A stretch of DNA of 64,000 nt from Actinomycetes bacterium (GCA_023418575.1 JAEZZM010000044.1:62001-126000), one strand, 5' to 3'. Positions 42,414-52,495 are shown, numbered from the stretch's first letter. A program made the numbers and translations. The notes: generated by a model from the letters alone, not told the origin.

Positions 42414-44144
42414 TTATTTTAACCAACCAATATTCTCTGGAGTGGTGGTTGAAAGACCACGAGAACCCATGTTAGCAAGACCTTCCTTCATGATGGTTCT
42501 TGCAGGGGCTACTGAACCAGGCATAATACCGTAGAGCTTAAATGCCTCTACCTCAAGCTTGTTAGCAGCAGCAATCTGGTCTTTAGCGTTAGGGATCTTA
42601 GCGAGTTCTTCAATCTTCTTGTCGAACTCTTCAGTACCGGTGCTTGAGAGGTTGAGACCAGAATCAGAACCGTAGATCTGGTTGAAGTATGCTACACCAA
42701 ATGGATCGCTTGATCTAAATCCAAGAGACATAATGTCAAATTGACGCTTGGTATAAACGTTTGAGAACTCCTTGGAAGGATACTCAACAATGTTGATTTG
42801 GATACCAGCATCTTTGCACATTTGCTGATATGCAAGATAGCCAGCCTTGATGGTTTGACTGTCGCCAAAGAGAGGCCAGTCAAGCTCAAGACGCTTGCCA
42901 TCTTTTACGCGGATGCCATCTTCGCCAGGAACCCAGCCTGCCTCATCAAGAAGCTTCTTTGCACCCTCTGGATCAAACTCAACAGCCTTGGAGAAGTTAT
43001 CCTCATAACCCTCTTGGTTGTTGAAGAGAACAAATGAGCCAGCGCGAGGTGCATCGTAATCAAGACCATTATAGGCAATCTTAGCAAGCTGATCACGATC
43101 ACGAACTTGGAAGAGAGCTTTACGTACGCGTGGGTCAGAAAGAACCTCTGACTTTGAGTTGAGCATGAATACTGAGCTTGAGTTATCAGATGCAGTATAT
43201 ACCTTCATGCCAGGAATATCCTTAACAGCATCAAAGCGCTCTTTGGTAGTTACACCACCAGCTGACTTGTTGTCAATACCGTCAATCTCACCATTCTTAA
43301 GAGCGTTGAGCTGAGCGGTATGTTCCATTTGTACGTAGGTAATCTTGTCAAGCTTAGCAGGTTTACCCCACCACTTGTCATTACGTACAAAGCTAATGCG
43401 ATGTGCATTTGCATCATAGTTCTCTACGATGAATGGGCCAGCACCAAGATCGTTGTTGAAGGTCTTGAGGTAGCCGCTCTTATAGAACTCAGGATCAACA
43501 AGCTTTGGATGAGCAATGTTGTTGAAGAGACCATAGTACCATACGTATATCTTATCGAAGGTAACTACAGCTTGCTTATCGTTTTCACCAGCAGTTACAC
43601 TTACGATATCCTGGTAACCATCAGTTGAGTTTGGAGCATAGTCCTGGGTTTGACCATTGTTGATCTTCCAGGTAGCCTCAAATGCTCTCCAGTCAATTGG
43701 AGTGCCATCATTAAAGCTAGCCTTCTCATTGATGGTGTAGGTTACAACGGTCTTACCATCCTTTTCCTCTTCCTTTACATTGGTAATGTAATCAGGATTT
43801 GGAACTGGATTAAAATCATCATCAAAGGTTACAAGAACTGGGTTGTAGAGCTCCCACAAAACGCGAGAGTAAGCACTTGCATCCTGGTGATGTACATTAC
43901 CCTGCTCAGCAATCTCAGTAATAGGAAGGGTGAGAGTACCGCCATCCTTGAGTTCATCATAACTAGCGTGAGTATAATCTACAGCCTTGATGTTTGAATC
44001 AAGAGCGGTAGAGCTTTTTGAAGCAGAAGGAGCAGAGCTTGCATTATCTGAGCTTTGTCCTCCCTGGCCAGCACAACCAGCAAGTGAAAGTCCCAAAAGG
44101 GATACACAAGCAAGCATGCTGAACTTTTTGATTGAATTTTTCAT
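42414..44144 (-). CDS. ABC transporter substrate-binding lipoprotein, peptide/opine family 5
   Basis: A 576-residue SBP_bac_5 protein: lipobox LAGC (Cys24), Ser/Ala linker, then the family fold with KASFNDGTPIDWRAFEATWK (about 150-169), GAGPFIVENYD and DPRVRKALFQVRDRDQLAKIAY. It captures oligopeptides or related solutes for the transporter encoded upstream. The last gene of the operon, with a strong terminator behind it. The ATG has GGAG seven bases upstream. The real ligand cannot be read from the sequence. Confidence 0.87.
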   Translation of the reverse strand: MKNSIKKFSMLACVSLLGLSLAGCAGQGGQSSDNASSAPSASKSSTALDSNIKAVDYTHASYDELKDGGTLTLPITEIAEQGNVHHQDASAYSRVLWELYNPVLVTFDDDFNPVPNPDYITNVKEEEKDGKTVVTYTINEKASFNDGTPIDWRAFEATWKINNGQTQDYAPNSTDGYQDIVSVTAGENDKQAVVTFDKIYVWYYGLFNNIAHPKLVDPEFYKSGYLKTFNNDLGAGPFIVENYDANAHRISFVRNDKWWGKPAKLDKITYVQMEHTAQLNALKNGEIDGIDNKSAGGVTTKERFDAVKDIPGMKVYTASDNSSSVFMLNSKSEVLSDPRVRKALFQVRDRDQLAKIAYNGLDYDAPRAGSFVLFNNQEGYEDNFSKAVEFDPEGAKKLLDEAGWVPGEDGIRVKDGKRLELDWPLFGDSQTIKAGYLAYQQMCKDAGIQINIVEYPSKEFSNVYTKRQFDIMSLGFRSSDPFGVAYFNQIYGSDSGLNLSSTGTEEFDKKIEELAKIPNAKDQIAAANKLEVEAFKLYGIMPGSVAPARTIMKEGLANMGSRGLSTTTPENIGWLK

Positions 44145-44168
44145 AAGTCTCCTACTCGCATGTCAGTT

Positions 44169-46253
44169 CTAACTAAAGAAACATGTATAGCAGTGATCGG
44201 CCTCACCTGCCTCTCTCAGTGGTGGCCTTTGACTATCGCAGAGCTTTTTATCGCTCTCGATAAGCGTTTTATAAAGAGGACAGCGGTTTCTAAATGGACA
44301 ACCTGCCTCTTTTTCTGTAGGTGAGGGTAAGTCACCTTCAAGAATAATACGCTGACGCCTTGCTTCTTCATCAGGGTCAGGTACAGGAATAGCTGATAAG
44401 AGTGCTTGGGTATAGGGGTGACGAGGGTTTTCAAAGATTGCATCTGTGTCACCCTTTTCTACAAAGCTGCCCAGATACATTACAGCAATTCTATCAGAAA
44501 CATGTCTGATTACCGATAAATCATGAGCAACTAATATATATGAGATACCCAATTTAAGCTTTAATTCATCCAAGAGGTTAATCATGCCTGCCTGAATGGA
44601 TACATCCAAAGCTGAAACTGGCTCATCTAAAACAATAACCTTGGGGTTAGTTGCAAGCGCACGAGCAAGACCAATGCGCTGACGCTGTCCTCCAGAGAAG
44701 TGAGATGGGAAGCGATCTGCCTGGGTTGGGTCTAGTCCCACCAAAGCCATGAGCTCCTTAACGCGCGCATTTGCATCGACCTTATCGCCAAAAGCACGCA
44801 AAGGCTCAGTAATAATTTCTCTTACCGTCATGCGTGGGTCAAGAGCACCCATGGGGTCTTGGAATACCATCTGGATGTCGCGCCTCATTTCTCTGCGCTC
44901 ACGACGGCTTACCTTTGAGGCATCTTTTCCACCAAGAATAATGGTGCCTTCTGTTGCATCCTCTGCAAGACCCATAATTTCAAGTAAGGTAGTGGTCTTA
45001 CCGCAACCAGATTCACCTACAATAGCAAAGCACTCACCTTCGCGCAGCTCAAAGCTTAGTCCATTAACGGCATAAACTGAACCCACACGGCGCTTTAAGA
45101 ACGAGCCCTTCATAAGGGGGAAGGTCTTAGTAAGATCTTGTACCTCTAGGACTTTTTCTCTTTGATCGCGCGTCCTATCTTTTAAGACGTCTTCGGGCAA
45201 TGCTGGAGGAATAAAGAGGTCTTTTCCTTCAATTTGCCTGTGCTTAATTTCATCAGATCTAAGGCAAGCTGCCTCGTGATAATGACAGCCTTCAAGCTCG
45301 CAACTAACTTTTCTTAGCTCTGGAACTGCCTTATGGCACTCGGGCGTAGCAATGGGGCAACGGGGTGCAAAGGCACAAGCTTTGGGAAGATTGGTAAGAA
45401 TGGGAGGATTTCCCTCAATTGGGGTAAGTGCCTCTGTTTTTCTTACATCAACACGCGGAATTGAGCTTAAGAGACCAATGGTATAAGGCATACGTGGCTC
45501 TTTGAACAGCTCCCTAATAGGGGCTTTTTCAACTGGTCTGCCCGCATACATTACCATGACCTCATCAGCAACATTAGCTACAACACCCATGTCATGAGTA
45601 ATCATGATAACTGCAGCGCCTGTCTCTTTTTGAGCTTTTTTGATAACCTCTAAGATCTGCGCCTGAATGGTTACATCAAGAGCGGTTGTGGGTTCATCGC
45701 AAATAAGCACACGCGGATTGTTTGCTATTGCCTGAGCGATAACTACGCGCTGCCTCATACCGCCTGAGAATTCATGGGGAAAAGACTTTACTCTTACCTT
45801 TGGATTGGGAATACCAACAATGTCCAAAAGCTCAACAGCACGTTCATAAGCCTCTTTCTTGCTCATCTTTTGATGTGTAAGCAAGGCCTCTACAATTTGA
45901 TCTCCCACCGTATACACTGGAGTTAGTGCAGACAAGGGGTCTTGAAAGATCATCGCAATATCTTTACCTCGATGCTTAGAAAGCTCTGCATCAGAAAGAT
46001 TAAGCAGCTCTTTACCATTAAGCTTAATTGAGCCTTCTACACGGGCATAATCTGCCAAAAGACCCAGGATAGCAAGAGAGGTTACTGACTTTCCGGAACC
46101 AGACTCACCAACAATACCCAGGCTTTCACCTGGATAGAGCTTAAAGCTCACACCGTTTACGGCTTCTACAATACCTGCTTCAGAGGGAAAGCTTACTTTG
46201 AGATCTTTAACCTCTAAAATTGGGGTTCCTTTTGGATGTTGAATCTGCTGCAT
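44169..46253 (-). CDS. Fused peptide ABC transporter ATPase (DppD-DppF type)
   Basis: A 694-residue protein with two complete ABC ATPase domains. Domain 1 has Walker A GESGSGKS (about 45-52), signature SGGMRQR and Walker B LICDEPTTALDV, then the oligopeptide-type C-terminal Cys cluster (CAFAPRCP...C...C). Domain 2 (from about residue 365) has GESGCGKTT, SGGQRQR and VLDEPVSALDV, and ends with CPFRNRCP. Such fusions replace separate DppD and DppF genes. It is coupled to the permease upstream (TAATG junction) and precedes the binding-protein gene by 24 bp. Confidence 0.9.
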   Translation of the reverse strand: MQQIQHPKGTPILEVKDLKVSFPSEAGIVEAVNGVSFKLYPGESLGIVGESGSGKSVTSLAILGLLADYARVEGSIKLNGKELLNLSDAELSKHRGKDIAMIFQDPLSALTPVYTVGDQIVEALLTHQKMSKKEAYERAVELLDIVGIPNPKVRVKSFPHEFSGGMRQRVVIAQAIANNPRVLICDEPTTALDVTIQAQILEVIKKAQKETGAAVIMITHDMGVVANVADEVMVMYAGRPVEKAPIRELFKEPRMPYTIGLLSSIPRVDVRKTEALTPIEGNPPILTNLPKACAFAPRCPIATPECHKAVPELRKVSCELEGCHYHEAACLRSDEIKHRQIEGKDLFIPPALPEDVLKDRTRDQREKVLEVQDLTKTFPLMKGSFLKRRVGSVYAVNGLSFELREGECFAIVGESGCGKTTTLLEIMGLAEDATEGTIILGGKDASKVSRRERREMRRDIQMVFQDPMGALDPRMTVREIITEPLRAFGDKVDANARVKELMALVGLDPTQADRFPSHFSGGQRQRIGLARALATNPKVIVLDEPVSALDVSIQAGMINLLDELKLKLGISYILVAHDLSVIRHVSDRIAVMYLGSFVEKGDTDAIFENPRHPYTQALLSAIPVPDPDEEARRQRIILEGDLPSPTEKEAGCPFRNRCPLYKTLIESDKKLCDSQRPPLREAGEADHCYTCFFS

Positions 46254-47278
46254 TATGCCTTACCTCCCGCTGCTGAGTTTGGATCAAGGGCGTCTCTCAA
46301 ACCATCAGAGATAAGCGCCATAGAAACAGTTAGAAGCGTTAAAACGCCCGCTGGGAAGTAGAACAGCCATGGAGATGAATATAAAACCGAAGCTCCACCT
46401 TGTAAAAGAGTACCTAAAGAAACGTCAGGTATCTTAACACCAAGACCCAAAAAGCTCAGGCCTGTCTCTGACATAACAGTAGAAACTACACCCAAAGTTA
46501 AGTTAACAATGAGCAAAGAGCCAATATTTGGAATGATGTGGCGTGCAATGATGTTGGCGCTTGATACACCCATAAAGCGTGCAGCTTTTACATACTCGCG
46601 CTCACGAATAGACATAGCCAAAGACCAGATAACACGTGAATAATACATCCATCCAAAGGCGATAAGGGCGAGGATTAAGATTTTCCAATCACCACCGGTA
46701 TGTGAAACCACCAAAGCCAAAATCAAGAAAGAAGGGATGATAAGGAGGAAGTGGATAATTCCCAACATCACTTTTTCTACCCTGCCGCCAAAATATGCAG
46801 CAGCTGAACCAATAAAGGCTGAAATAATAGTGGTTGCAAATGATACACACAAGGCAATGGTAAGAGAGCGGCCCAAACCATGAAGAATTTGAGCTAAGAG
46901 ATCTGCACCCGCCTCATTGGTGCCAAAGGGATGCTCTGCACTAGGTGGCTGAGAAAGCGCCATGAAGTCCAGCTCATTCCACTCATACTTAGTGAGATAG
47001 GGACCTACAATGGCTGCAATTATCAAAAAGAGGAGCACCAAAAGCCCTAAAACTGCTGGTTTATTTCTCATGAAGCGGCGCACATAGAGTTTAGATTTTG
47101 AAATGCCCTTCTCGGCCTCCATGTCCCCGCGCATAGGATCTGGTTGAATTTCTGGATCATCATTGGGAAGCATAGATGCTTGCCTGTCCATTTTTGCTAC
47201 AGAAGACTGATCTGCAGGAGTAGCAGTAAAACTTGGCTCAAAATCTGAACCGGACATATTTGAATTATATTTGCTCAT
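46253..47278 (-). CDS. Peptide ABC transporter permease, DppC type
   Basis: A 341-residue permease. A polar N-terminal ~65 residues, then six helices with the binding-protein-dependent transport motif (the EYVKAARFMGVSSANIIARHIIPN stretch, about 227-250). HPFGTNEAGADLLAQILHG is typical of DppC/OppC. Ends overlap neighbours by one base each side, showing tight coupling. Confidence 0.88.
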   Translation of the reverse strand: MSKYNSNMSGSDFEPSFTATPADQSSVAKMDRQASMLPNDDPEIQPDPMRGDMEAEKGISKSKLYVRRFMRNKPAVLGLLVLLFLIIAAIVGPYLTKYEWNELDFMALSQPPSAEHPFGTNEAGADLLAQILHGLGRSLTIALCVSFATTIISAFIGSAAAYFGGRVEKVMLGIIHFLLIIPSFLILALVVSHTGGDWKILILALIAFGWMYYSRVIWSLAMSIREREYVKAARFMGVSSANIIARHIIPNIGSLLIVNLTLGVVSTVMSETGLSFLGLGVKIPDVSLGTLLQGGASVLYSSPWLFYFPAGVLTLLTVSMALISDGLRDALDPNSAAGGKA

Positions 47279-48261
47279 TAGTTCACCCTCACTCTTGGAT
47301 CTAAGAAGACCACAATGAGGTCAGCTAAGATAGCGCCAATAGCGGTCATAACAGCACCAAAGGCTGCAACGGCAACAACGCCATGAATATCATTTTTTGC
47401 TAAGGTCTGCATAAAATATTCGCCCATACCATGCCATACAAAGATGGTCTCAGTAAGGATGGCACCAGTAAAGATTGCAGGGAGTGAAAATGCAACAGAG
47501 GTTGCAACAGGAATAAGTGAGGTTCTTAAGGCATGTCTTCTAATGGCTTGAGCACGAGTTAGACCCTTGGCACGCGCAGTAAGCACATACTGGGCGCCAA
47601 TATTATCAAGAAGAAGCGTGCGCTGCATAAAGTAATAAGATGCATAAGAAATAATTACCAATGAAATGGTAGGTAAGATAAGATGCTGTCCTAAATCTAT
47701 GAGGCGAGCACCAAAGTTTTCTATAGTTGGATCTCCCGCTCCCGTTACATAAAAGATTCTCTTGCCCACCTTTTGGTTAATGGTGATAGCGCCCCATACA
47801 ACTACCAAAGAAGCAACTACAATGTGAGTATTAAGAGCAATGATAGAAATTCCCTGAGTAACACGGTCACGTAGTCCATACTGACGTGAGGCTGCAAAAA
47901 CACCAAGGCCAACACCAAGTAAAATAGCAATGATGGTAGCACCTAAGAGCAGCTCAGCACTTACCCAGATTCTATAACCAATCTCAGTTGTTACTGGTGA
48001 TCCCAAAGGAGAAGTTCCCCAGTCCCACCTCGTTACAATAGTAGTGAGCCAGTTCCACCAACGCTCAAAAATAGGCACAGACTGATCAAGATTTAAGGGA
48101 CGAAGGGTTGCTGCAATTTGCTCAGGAGGAATTGGCGGGCGCCGCCCAACGTATAGTGACTTGGGATCCAAAAAGAAATTTGCCAAGAAATAAGTAATAT
48201 TTACAGCCAAGAAAATCATGACTATCCAGCCAATGATTTTCTTTACTAGGTAACGCGCCAT
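47278..48261 (-). CDS. Peptide ABC transporter permease, DppB type
   Basis: About 327 residues, six helices, the EAA-like loop at about 213-236 (YVLTARAKGLTRAQAIRRHALR) and FTGAILTETIFVWHGMGEYF characteristic of DppB/OppB. I start it at ATG 48259-48261 because AGGGAG lies 7 bases upstream and the MARYLVKK opening is family-like; the frame itself reaches 48327. First gene of the transporter operon. Confidence 0.88.
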   Translation of the reverse strand: MARYLVKKIIGWIVMIFLAVNITYFLANFFLDPKSLYVGRRPPIPPEQIAATLRPLNLDQSVPIFERWWNWLTTIVTRWDWGTSPLGSPVTTEIGYRIWVSAELLLGATIIAILLGVGLGVFAASRQYGLRDRVTQGISIIALNTHIVVASLVVVWGAITINQKVGKRIFYVTGAGDPTIENFGARLIDLGQHLILPTISLVIISYASYYFMQRTLLLDNIGAQYVLTARAKGLTRAQAIRRHALRTSLIPVATSVAFSLPAIFTGAILTETIFVWHGMGEYFMQTLAKNDIHGVVAVAAFGAVMTAIGAILADLIVVFLDPRVRVN

Positions 48262-48415
48262 TAAGGGCTCCCTCCGCTTCCCTGAAGCTCTCCCACATCT
48301 AAAAGAGTAAACCTTATATAAATTCACTATTTTACTAAGTTTGACGCATAATTGCCACAGAATTTCCTATGCGTGTAAAAAACACAGATAAACGGCCTTG
48401 TGTTTAAGCTTAAAA

Positions 48416-48454
48416 ATAAGACACCCTTAGACATATCGCCCAAAAGTGTCTTAT
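48416..48454. promoter_or_regulatory. Inverted repeat in the dppB-nrdB spacer
   Basis: Nine-base perfect arms ATAAGACAC (48416-48424) and GTGTCTTAT (48446-48454) with a 21-base loop. It sits midway in the 352-bp spacer between the nrdB stop and the DppB-type start. It may end nrdAB transcription or bind a regulator; there is no U-tract directly after either arm. Confidence 0.5.
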
Positions 48455-48494
48455 ATCCCTGTCTCTTATGATATGCTCTTAGAGCCGTCTTTAT

Positions 48495-48584
48495 CCTTAT
48501 AAGATAGCCTTATAAAATAGTCTTATAGCTAGGCATATAAGATAGCCCTACAGCTTAGACCTACAACTTAGGCATATAGCTTAG
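48495..48584. repeat. Seven degenerate 12-13 bp tandem repeats after nrdB
   Basis: Contiguous units: CCTTATAAGATAG, CCTTATAAAATAG, TCTTATAGCTAG, GCATATAAGATAG, CCCTACAGCTTAG, ACCTACAACTTAG, GCATATAGCTTAG. All end in TAG. There are no unique spacers, so it is not a CRISPR array. It begins 30 bp downstream of the nrdB stop. Confidence 0.85.
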
Positions 48585-48613
48585 CTATAAAAGCTCTTAC
48601 AATTCTACAAGGC

Positions 48614-49657
48614 TTACAGATCATCAACCAAAGCTGAGCTCTTGGCATAAGCAGTTGAGCGTGCCTCAAAAAAGTCTGTCTTGATCATGTTAGCGTTTGA
48701 GTACTGAGAAACCCATTTCATAGTCTCAGGCTCACGATCATAGCCTTCATAAATGGGCTCTAAGCCAATATCAGTGGCGCGCAGGTTGGCCAAGTATTTA
48801 ATATAGTCAGAAACCATGTCACCCGTGAGGCCTTCTACTTCCTCACCAATAACATAGCGACCCCAAGCCATCTCTTGCTCTGCACCCTCTTTAATCATCT
48901 CACGATACTCATTCATAAGCTCTGGAGTAAAGAGCTCTGGTTCTTCTTTTTGCAATTCCTTAATAATATTGCGGAACAACCAAAGGTGCGTATTTTCATC
49001 ACGGTTAATGTAGCGAATCTCTTGGGCTGAACCCGCCATACGATTGGAGCGCGCCAGATTATAGAAGAACATAAAACCAGAATAGAAATAAACTCCCTCT
49101 AAAATATAGTTACCCATGCAGACGCGCATGAAATTCTCGGGAGTCTTTTCCTCTTGAAAAAGGTTATAAATGTTTCCGATAAAGGTGTTGCGCTTAAGAA
49201 GATGCTCGTCATCTCTCCATTGGAATAAGATCTCATCACGCTCATTGGGCTCACAAATTGAGTCCAGCATATATGAATAGCTCTGTGAGTGGATGGCTTC
49301 TTGGAAGGTTTGAATGCACAAGCAGAGATTTACCTCATTTGCAGTGATGTACTCTCCTACATTGGGCAGATTTGCAGTTTGAATTGAATCTAAGAAAATC
49401 AGAAAACTTAAGATCTTATCGTATGCTCTACGCTCAGGAGCAGGAAGATTAGGGTACTGCTTTTTATCCTCTGCAAGATTGATTTCTTCTGGAATCCAAA
49501 AGTTGTTCATCGCTTGACGATACCAGCCTGAAACCCAGTTGTACTTCATATTATTAAAGTCATTTAGATTAGTGGTATTACCATTAATCATTTGACGCTT
49601 TGTTACCTCAATATCTCCATCTGGATTAAAGAGTGGTTTCTTTTTTAATTCTGCCAT
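48614..49657 (-). CDS. nrdB: Class I ribonucleotide reductase beta subunit
   Basis: About 347 residues with all ferritin-like metal ligands in place: Asp in LDSIQ (about 90), E-x2-H in QEAIHSQSY (about 120-123), Glu in ILEGVYF and E-x2-H in RDENTHLWLF. The radical tyrosine position (Y of HSQSY, about 127) is present, so a Tyr-radical form is expected. It works with NrdA to make deoxyribonucleotides, requiring oxygen or an activase to build the cofactor. ATG 49655-49657 is preferred; GTG at 49663 is also in frame. Lies 106 bp after nrdA with a strong hairpin between. Confidence 0.92.
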   Translation of the reverse strand: MAELKKKPLFNPDGDIEVTKRQMINGNTTNLNDFNNMKYNWVSGWYRQAMNNFWIPEEINLAEDKKQYPNLPAPERRAYDKILSFLIFLDSIQTANLPNVGEYITANEVNLCLCIQTFQEAIHSQSYSYMLDSICEPNERDEILFQWRDDEHLLKRNTFIGNIYNLFQEEKTPENFMRVCMGNYILEGVYFYSGFMFFYNLARSNRMAGSAQEIRYINRDENTHLWLFRNIIKELQKEEPELFTPELMNEYREMIKEGAEQEMAWGRYVIGEEVEGLTGDMVSDYIKYLANLRATDIGLEPIYEGYDREPETMKWVSQYSNANMIKTDFFEARSTAYAKSSALVDDL

Positions 49658-49709
49658 AAGCACTCATTCCTTACTTACTGTACACAATACAACTGAGCTT
49701 TGATCTTAG

Positions 49710-49740
49710 AAGATAGACTGTTTGCTAAACAGTCTATCTT
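49710..49740 (-). promoter_or_regulatory. Perfect 14-bp hairpin between nrdA and nrdB
   Basis: Arms AAGATAGACTGTTT (49710-49723) and AAACAGTCTATCTT (49727-49740) around a 3-base loop, with no mismatch. It lies 23 bp after the nrdA stop and 52 bp before nrdB. No U-tract follows, so it may stabilise or process the mRNA, or act as a partial terminator setting the subunit ratio. Confidence 0.75.
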
Positions 49741-49763
49741 AAACCCTCTCTGCATTATGGTCT

Positions 49764-52286
49764 CTATGATGAACAGCTCTCACATTCTTCTATTTCAAGA
49801 GATTTAGAGCGTACATAATAGATGGTTTTTACTCCTTGTTCCCAGGCTAATAAGTACAGATTAAGCACCTGTCTAAAGGAGTAATCATTGGTGATATACA
49901 CATTCATGCTCTGTGCCTGGTCAATATGGCGTTGCCTTATTCCACTTGCCTTAATAGACCAAGATTGATCAATGAGGTGAGCATTCTTGTAATACCAATA
50001 GGTATCAACTGAAAGATCAGGAGCTACACGAGGAATAAGACCATGCTTTTTCTCGTCATAGAAGAATCTGTCCATAATAGGATCAATTCCTGCTGTTGTT
50101 CCGGCAACAATAGAAGTTGATGAGGTGGGAGCAATAGCCAAGAGATAGCCATTTCTCAAACCATAGCGGCTTATTTCTTCTTGCAAACTCTTCCACTGCT
50201 GAGAGGAGTATCCGCGCTGGCTAAAGTAAGCACCTGTCTGCCAATCTGAGCCCTCAAAGTATGCATATGCCCCTTTATCTTGAGCCGTCCTGCATGAGGC
50301 TTTAATTGTGTAGTAATTAATACGCTCAAAGAGCTCATCTACATAAGAAAGATGCTCTTCTGACTCCCAGCTAATATGCTTTTTAGCTAGCAGGTGATGA
50401 TAACCACTTACACCAAGACCAATGGGACGATAAAGCTTATTGTTAATCTCAGCATAGGGCACAGGGAAATAATTAAGCTCAATAACATTATCAAGCGCCC
50501 TTACAACTGAGCTGGTAACCAGTTCAAGTTCATCATTTGTATCTACATCTATAGCACCAAGATTAAGGCTTGCAAGATTACATACAACATAATCTCCAGG
50601 CTTGGTTACATTTACAACAACGCGCTCACCATGTATCTCTTCAACACGCTGCTCAACTTCAGTAACAGGAGCCATATTTTGAGCGATCTCCGTGCAAAGA
50701 TTTGAACAGTAGATGATGCCCTTGTGCTTATTGGGGTTTGCCTCATTTACTGTATCACGCATGAAAGCAAAAGGCGTACCCGTCTCTACTGCAGATTTAA
50801 TGATAAGACGAACTAAATCTTTAAGGGGGATATAGCGCTTCTTAATGCGAGGATCATTAAGGCAGTCTAAGTAGCGCTCCTTCCACAGCTCACCATAACA
50901 ATCTTCTAGGCAATAGCCTTTGATGCGCTCAACCTCATTGGGTGAGAGCAGAGCCCAGTCCCCATCAAGGTTATCTCTTACCTGCTCCCAGAAATAATCA
51001 GGATAGCAAACTGCAGGAAATACATCATGAGCCTTCATACGATCATCGCCATTATTGGTTCTGATCTGCAAAAACTCAGGAAGATCTCTATGCCAAACAT
51101 CTAAATAACAAGCTACAGCACCTTGGCGCATACCTAATTGATCAACAGCTACTGCAGTATCATTAGCAAGGCGGATCCATCTAATGATACCGCCTGCTGC
51201 GCCCTCAAAACCGCGAATATCTGAGCCTTGCGCACGCACTTTACCAAAGTAGAGACCCATGCCGCCGCCAAATTTTGAAACATTAGCAAAATTGCTGATG
51301 GAGCGATAAATGCCTTGAAGATCATCAGGCACCACATCAATAAAGCAGGAAGAGAGCTGGTGGAAGGGCTTGCGCGAATTAGAAAGCGTGGGAGTTGCCA
51401 TGGTAACTTTGAGCTCTGAGAGCATGTTATAAAATTTTTGCACCCACACAAGACGCTCTTCTTTTTTCTCTGGAATAGCCAAAAAGAGCGCTATACCTAA
51501 AAACATCTCCTGAATGGATTCAAGAACCACATGCTGGTGGTTATGGATAACATAGCGACGTGCCAGCAGATCAAAACCAGAGTAGTTTAAAAGATTATCA
51601 CGCTCTGGAACCATGAAACTTGCTGCTCTTTCAAGCTCATCACGTGAGTACTCTTGTAGCACCTCTGTGCAGTAAAAACCTGCCTCAGTGAGGTATTGCA
51701 CTTTCTCTACAAAGCTTTCAACGCCCAGCTCTCGCTCAGTACGCTTAAGCTTTTCATGAAATTGCAAGGCAAGCAATCTTCCTGCAATAAACTCCCAGCG
51801 GGTAGCGTCTTTATCAGTAAGTTCAATTGCTGCCTTAACTAAGAGAGATAATCTCTCATCAAAGGGGCAATCCTGCTTATAGAAGCTTTGGAATTTATGC
51901 AGGAGGAGGAGCAGATTGTAGTGTTCTTCAGTAAAGTCTCTTTCAATATGGAGCAAGGTTGCAGGAAGTTCATCAGACTCAGGAAAATAGGCTGCAAGCT
52001 CTTGTCGCACACTTCTTTTTTGACGACGGATTTCTCGGTATAAAATGTAATCTTTAGCAGCCTGGTAGTGCCCTGTTTTCATCAAGACCATTTCAACGGT
52101 ATCTTGAATAGCTTCAACCGTTAAAGGACTCTTATCTTGCAGTGCCTCTTCAACCTGAGCTACAAGATCCTGACCTATCTCTTCTGAAAAATGCTCACCC
52201 ACAGCTTTGAAGGCTTTTGATATTGCTACCAAAATCTTATGAGCATCATAAGCTTCTTTTTGGCCACTACGCTTAATGATATCCAT
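49764..52286 (-). CDS. nrdA: Class I ribonucleotide reductase alpha subunit
   Basis: An 840-residue catalytic subunit. An N-terminal ATP-cone (residues 1-90, IIKRSGQKEAYDAHKI) gives allosteric activity control. The barrel has SSCFIDVVPDDL (active-site Cys), the NLCTEI block, and GTTAGIDP near the C-terminal part. The C-terminal redox pair is CESC (last seven residues). It reduces ribonucleotides with NrdB. The ATG has GGGGAG upstream. Together with nrdB this gives a class I enzyme to an organism otherwise looking anaerobic; an anaerobic class III enzyme may exist elsewhere. Confidence 0.93.
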   Translation of the reverse strand: MDIIKRSGQKEAYDAHKILVAISKAFKAVGEHFSEEIGQDLVAQVEEALQDKSPLTVEAIQDTVEMVLMKTGHYQAAKDYILYREIRRQKRSVRQELAAYFPESDELPATLLHIERDFTEEHYNLLLLLHKFQSFYKQDCPFDERLSLLVKAAIELTDKDATRWEFIAGRLLALQFHEKLKRTERELGVESFVEKVQYLTEAGFYCTEVLQEYSRDELERAASFMVPERDNLLNYSGFDLLARRYVIHNHQHVVLESIQEMFLGIALFLAIPEKKEERLVWVQKFYNMLSELKVTMATPTLSNSRKPFHQLSSCFIDVVPDDLQGIYRSISNFANVSKFGGGMGLYFGKVRAQGSDIRGFEGAAGGIIRWIRLANDTAVAVDQLGMRQGAVACYLDVWHRDLPEFLQIRTNNGDDRMKAHDVFPAVCYPDYFWEQVRDNLDGDWALLSPNEVERIKGYCLEDCYGELWKERYLDCLNDPRIKKRYIPLKDLVRLIIKSAVETGTPFAFMRDTVNEANPNKHKGIIYCSNLCTEIAQNMAPVTEVEQRVEEIHGERVVVNVTKPGDYVVCNLASLNLGAIDVDTNDELELVTSSVVRALDNVIELNYFPVPYAEINNKLYRPIGLGVSGYHHLLAKKHISWESEEHLSYVDELFERINYYTIKASCRTAQDKGAYAYFEGSDWQTGAYFSQRGYSSQQWKSLQEEISRYGLRNGYLLAIAPTSSTSIVAGTTAGIDPIMDRFFYDEKKHGLIPRVAPDLSVDTYWYYKNAHLIDQSWSIKASGIRQRHIDQAQSMNVYITNDYSFRQVLNLYLLAWEQGVKTIYYVRSKSLEIEECESCSS

Positions 52287-52354
52287 GCATTAACTCCCCG
52301 CTAAATAGTTCAAGTGCAAAAAAACTTTCAGCATACTAACAAGGCTGAGAACAA

Positions 52355-52384
52355 CAAAGCCGCACAAGAAGCTTGCGGGCTTTG
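52355..52384 (-). terminator. Terminator after ppk2
   Basis: Arms CAAAGCCGCA and TGCGGGCTTTG pair with one bulged base over a 9-base loop. On the minus strand the hairpin is followed by TTGTTGTTCT. It lies about 195 bp after the ppk2 stop and 69 bp before the nrdA start. Confidence 0.65.
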
Positions 52385-52456
52385 ATATCTCAAGCATACA
52401 AAATTACTATGACAAATATGGATTTACTACGTTTGAACTGCGAAAATCATCCACTT

Positions 52457-52495
52457 AGAACTGCAGCTATCAAGATTGGTATAAGCTGCAGTTCT
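52457..52495. promoter_or_regulatory. Strong 12-bp inverted repeat downstream of ppk2
   Basis: Perfect arms AGAACTGCAGCT (52457-52468) and AGCTGCAGTTCT (52484-52495), 15-base loop, no U-run on either strand. Together with the next hairpin it fills the 293-bp ppk2-nrdA spacer. I found no obvious NrdR box. Confidence 0.6.

Noticed and set aside
48495..48584. Possible CRISPR array
   Set aside because: Units are 12-13 bp, contiguous and degenerate, with no spacers and no cas genes in the window.
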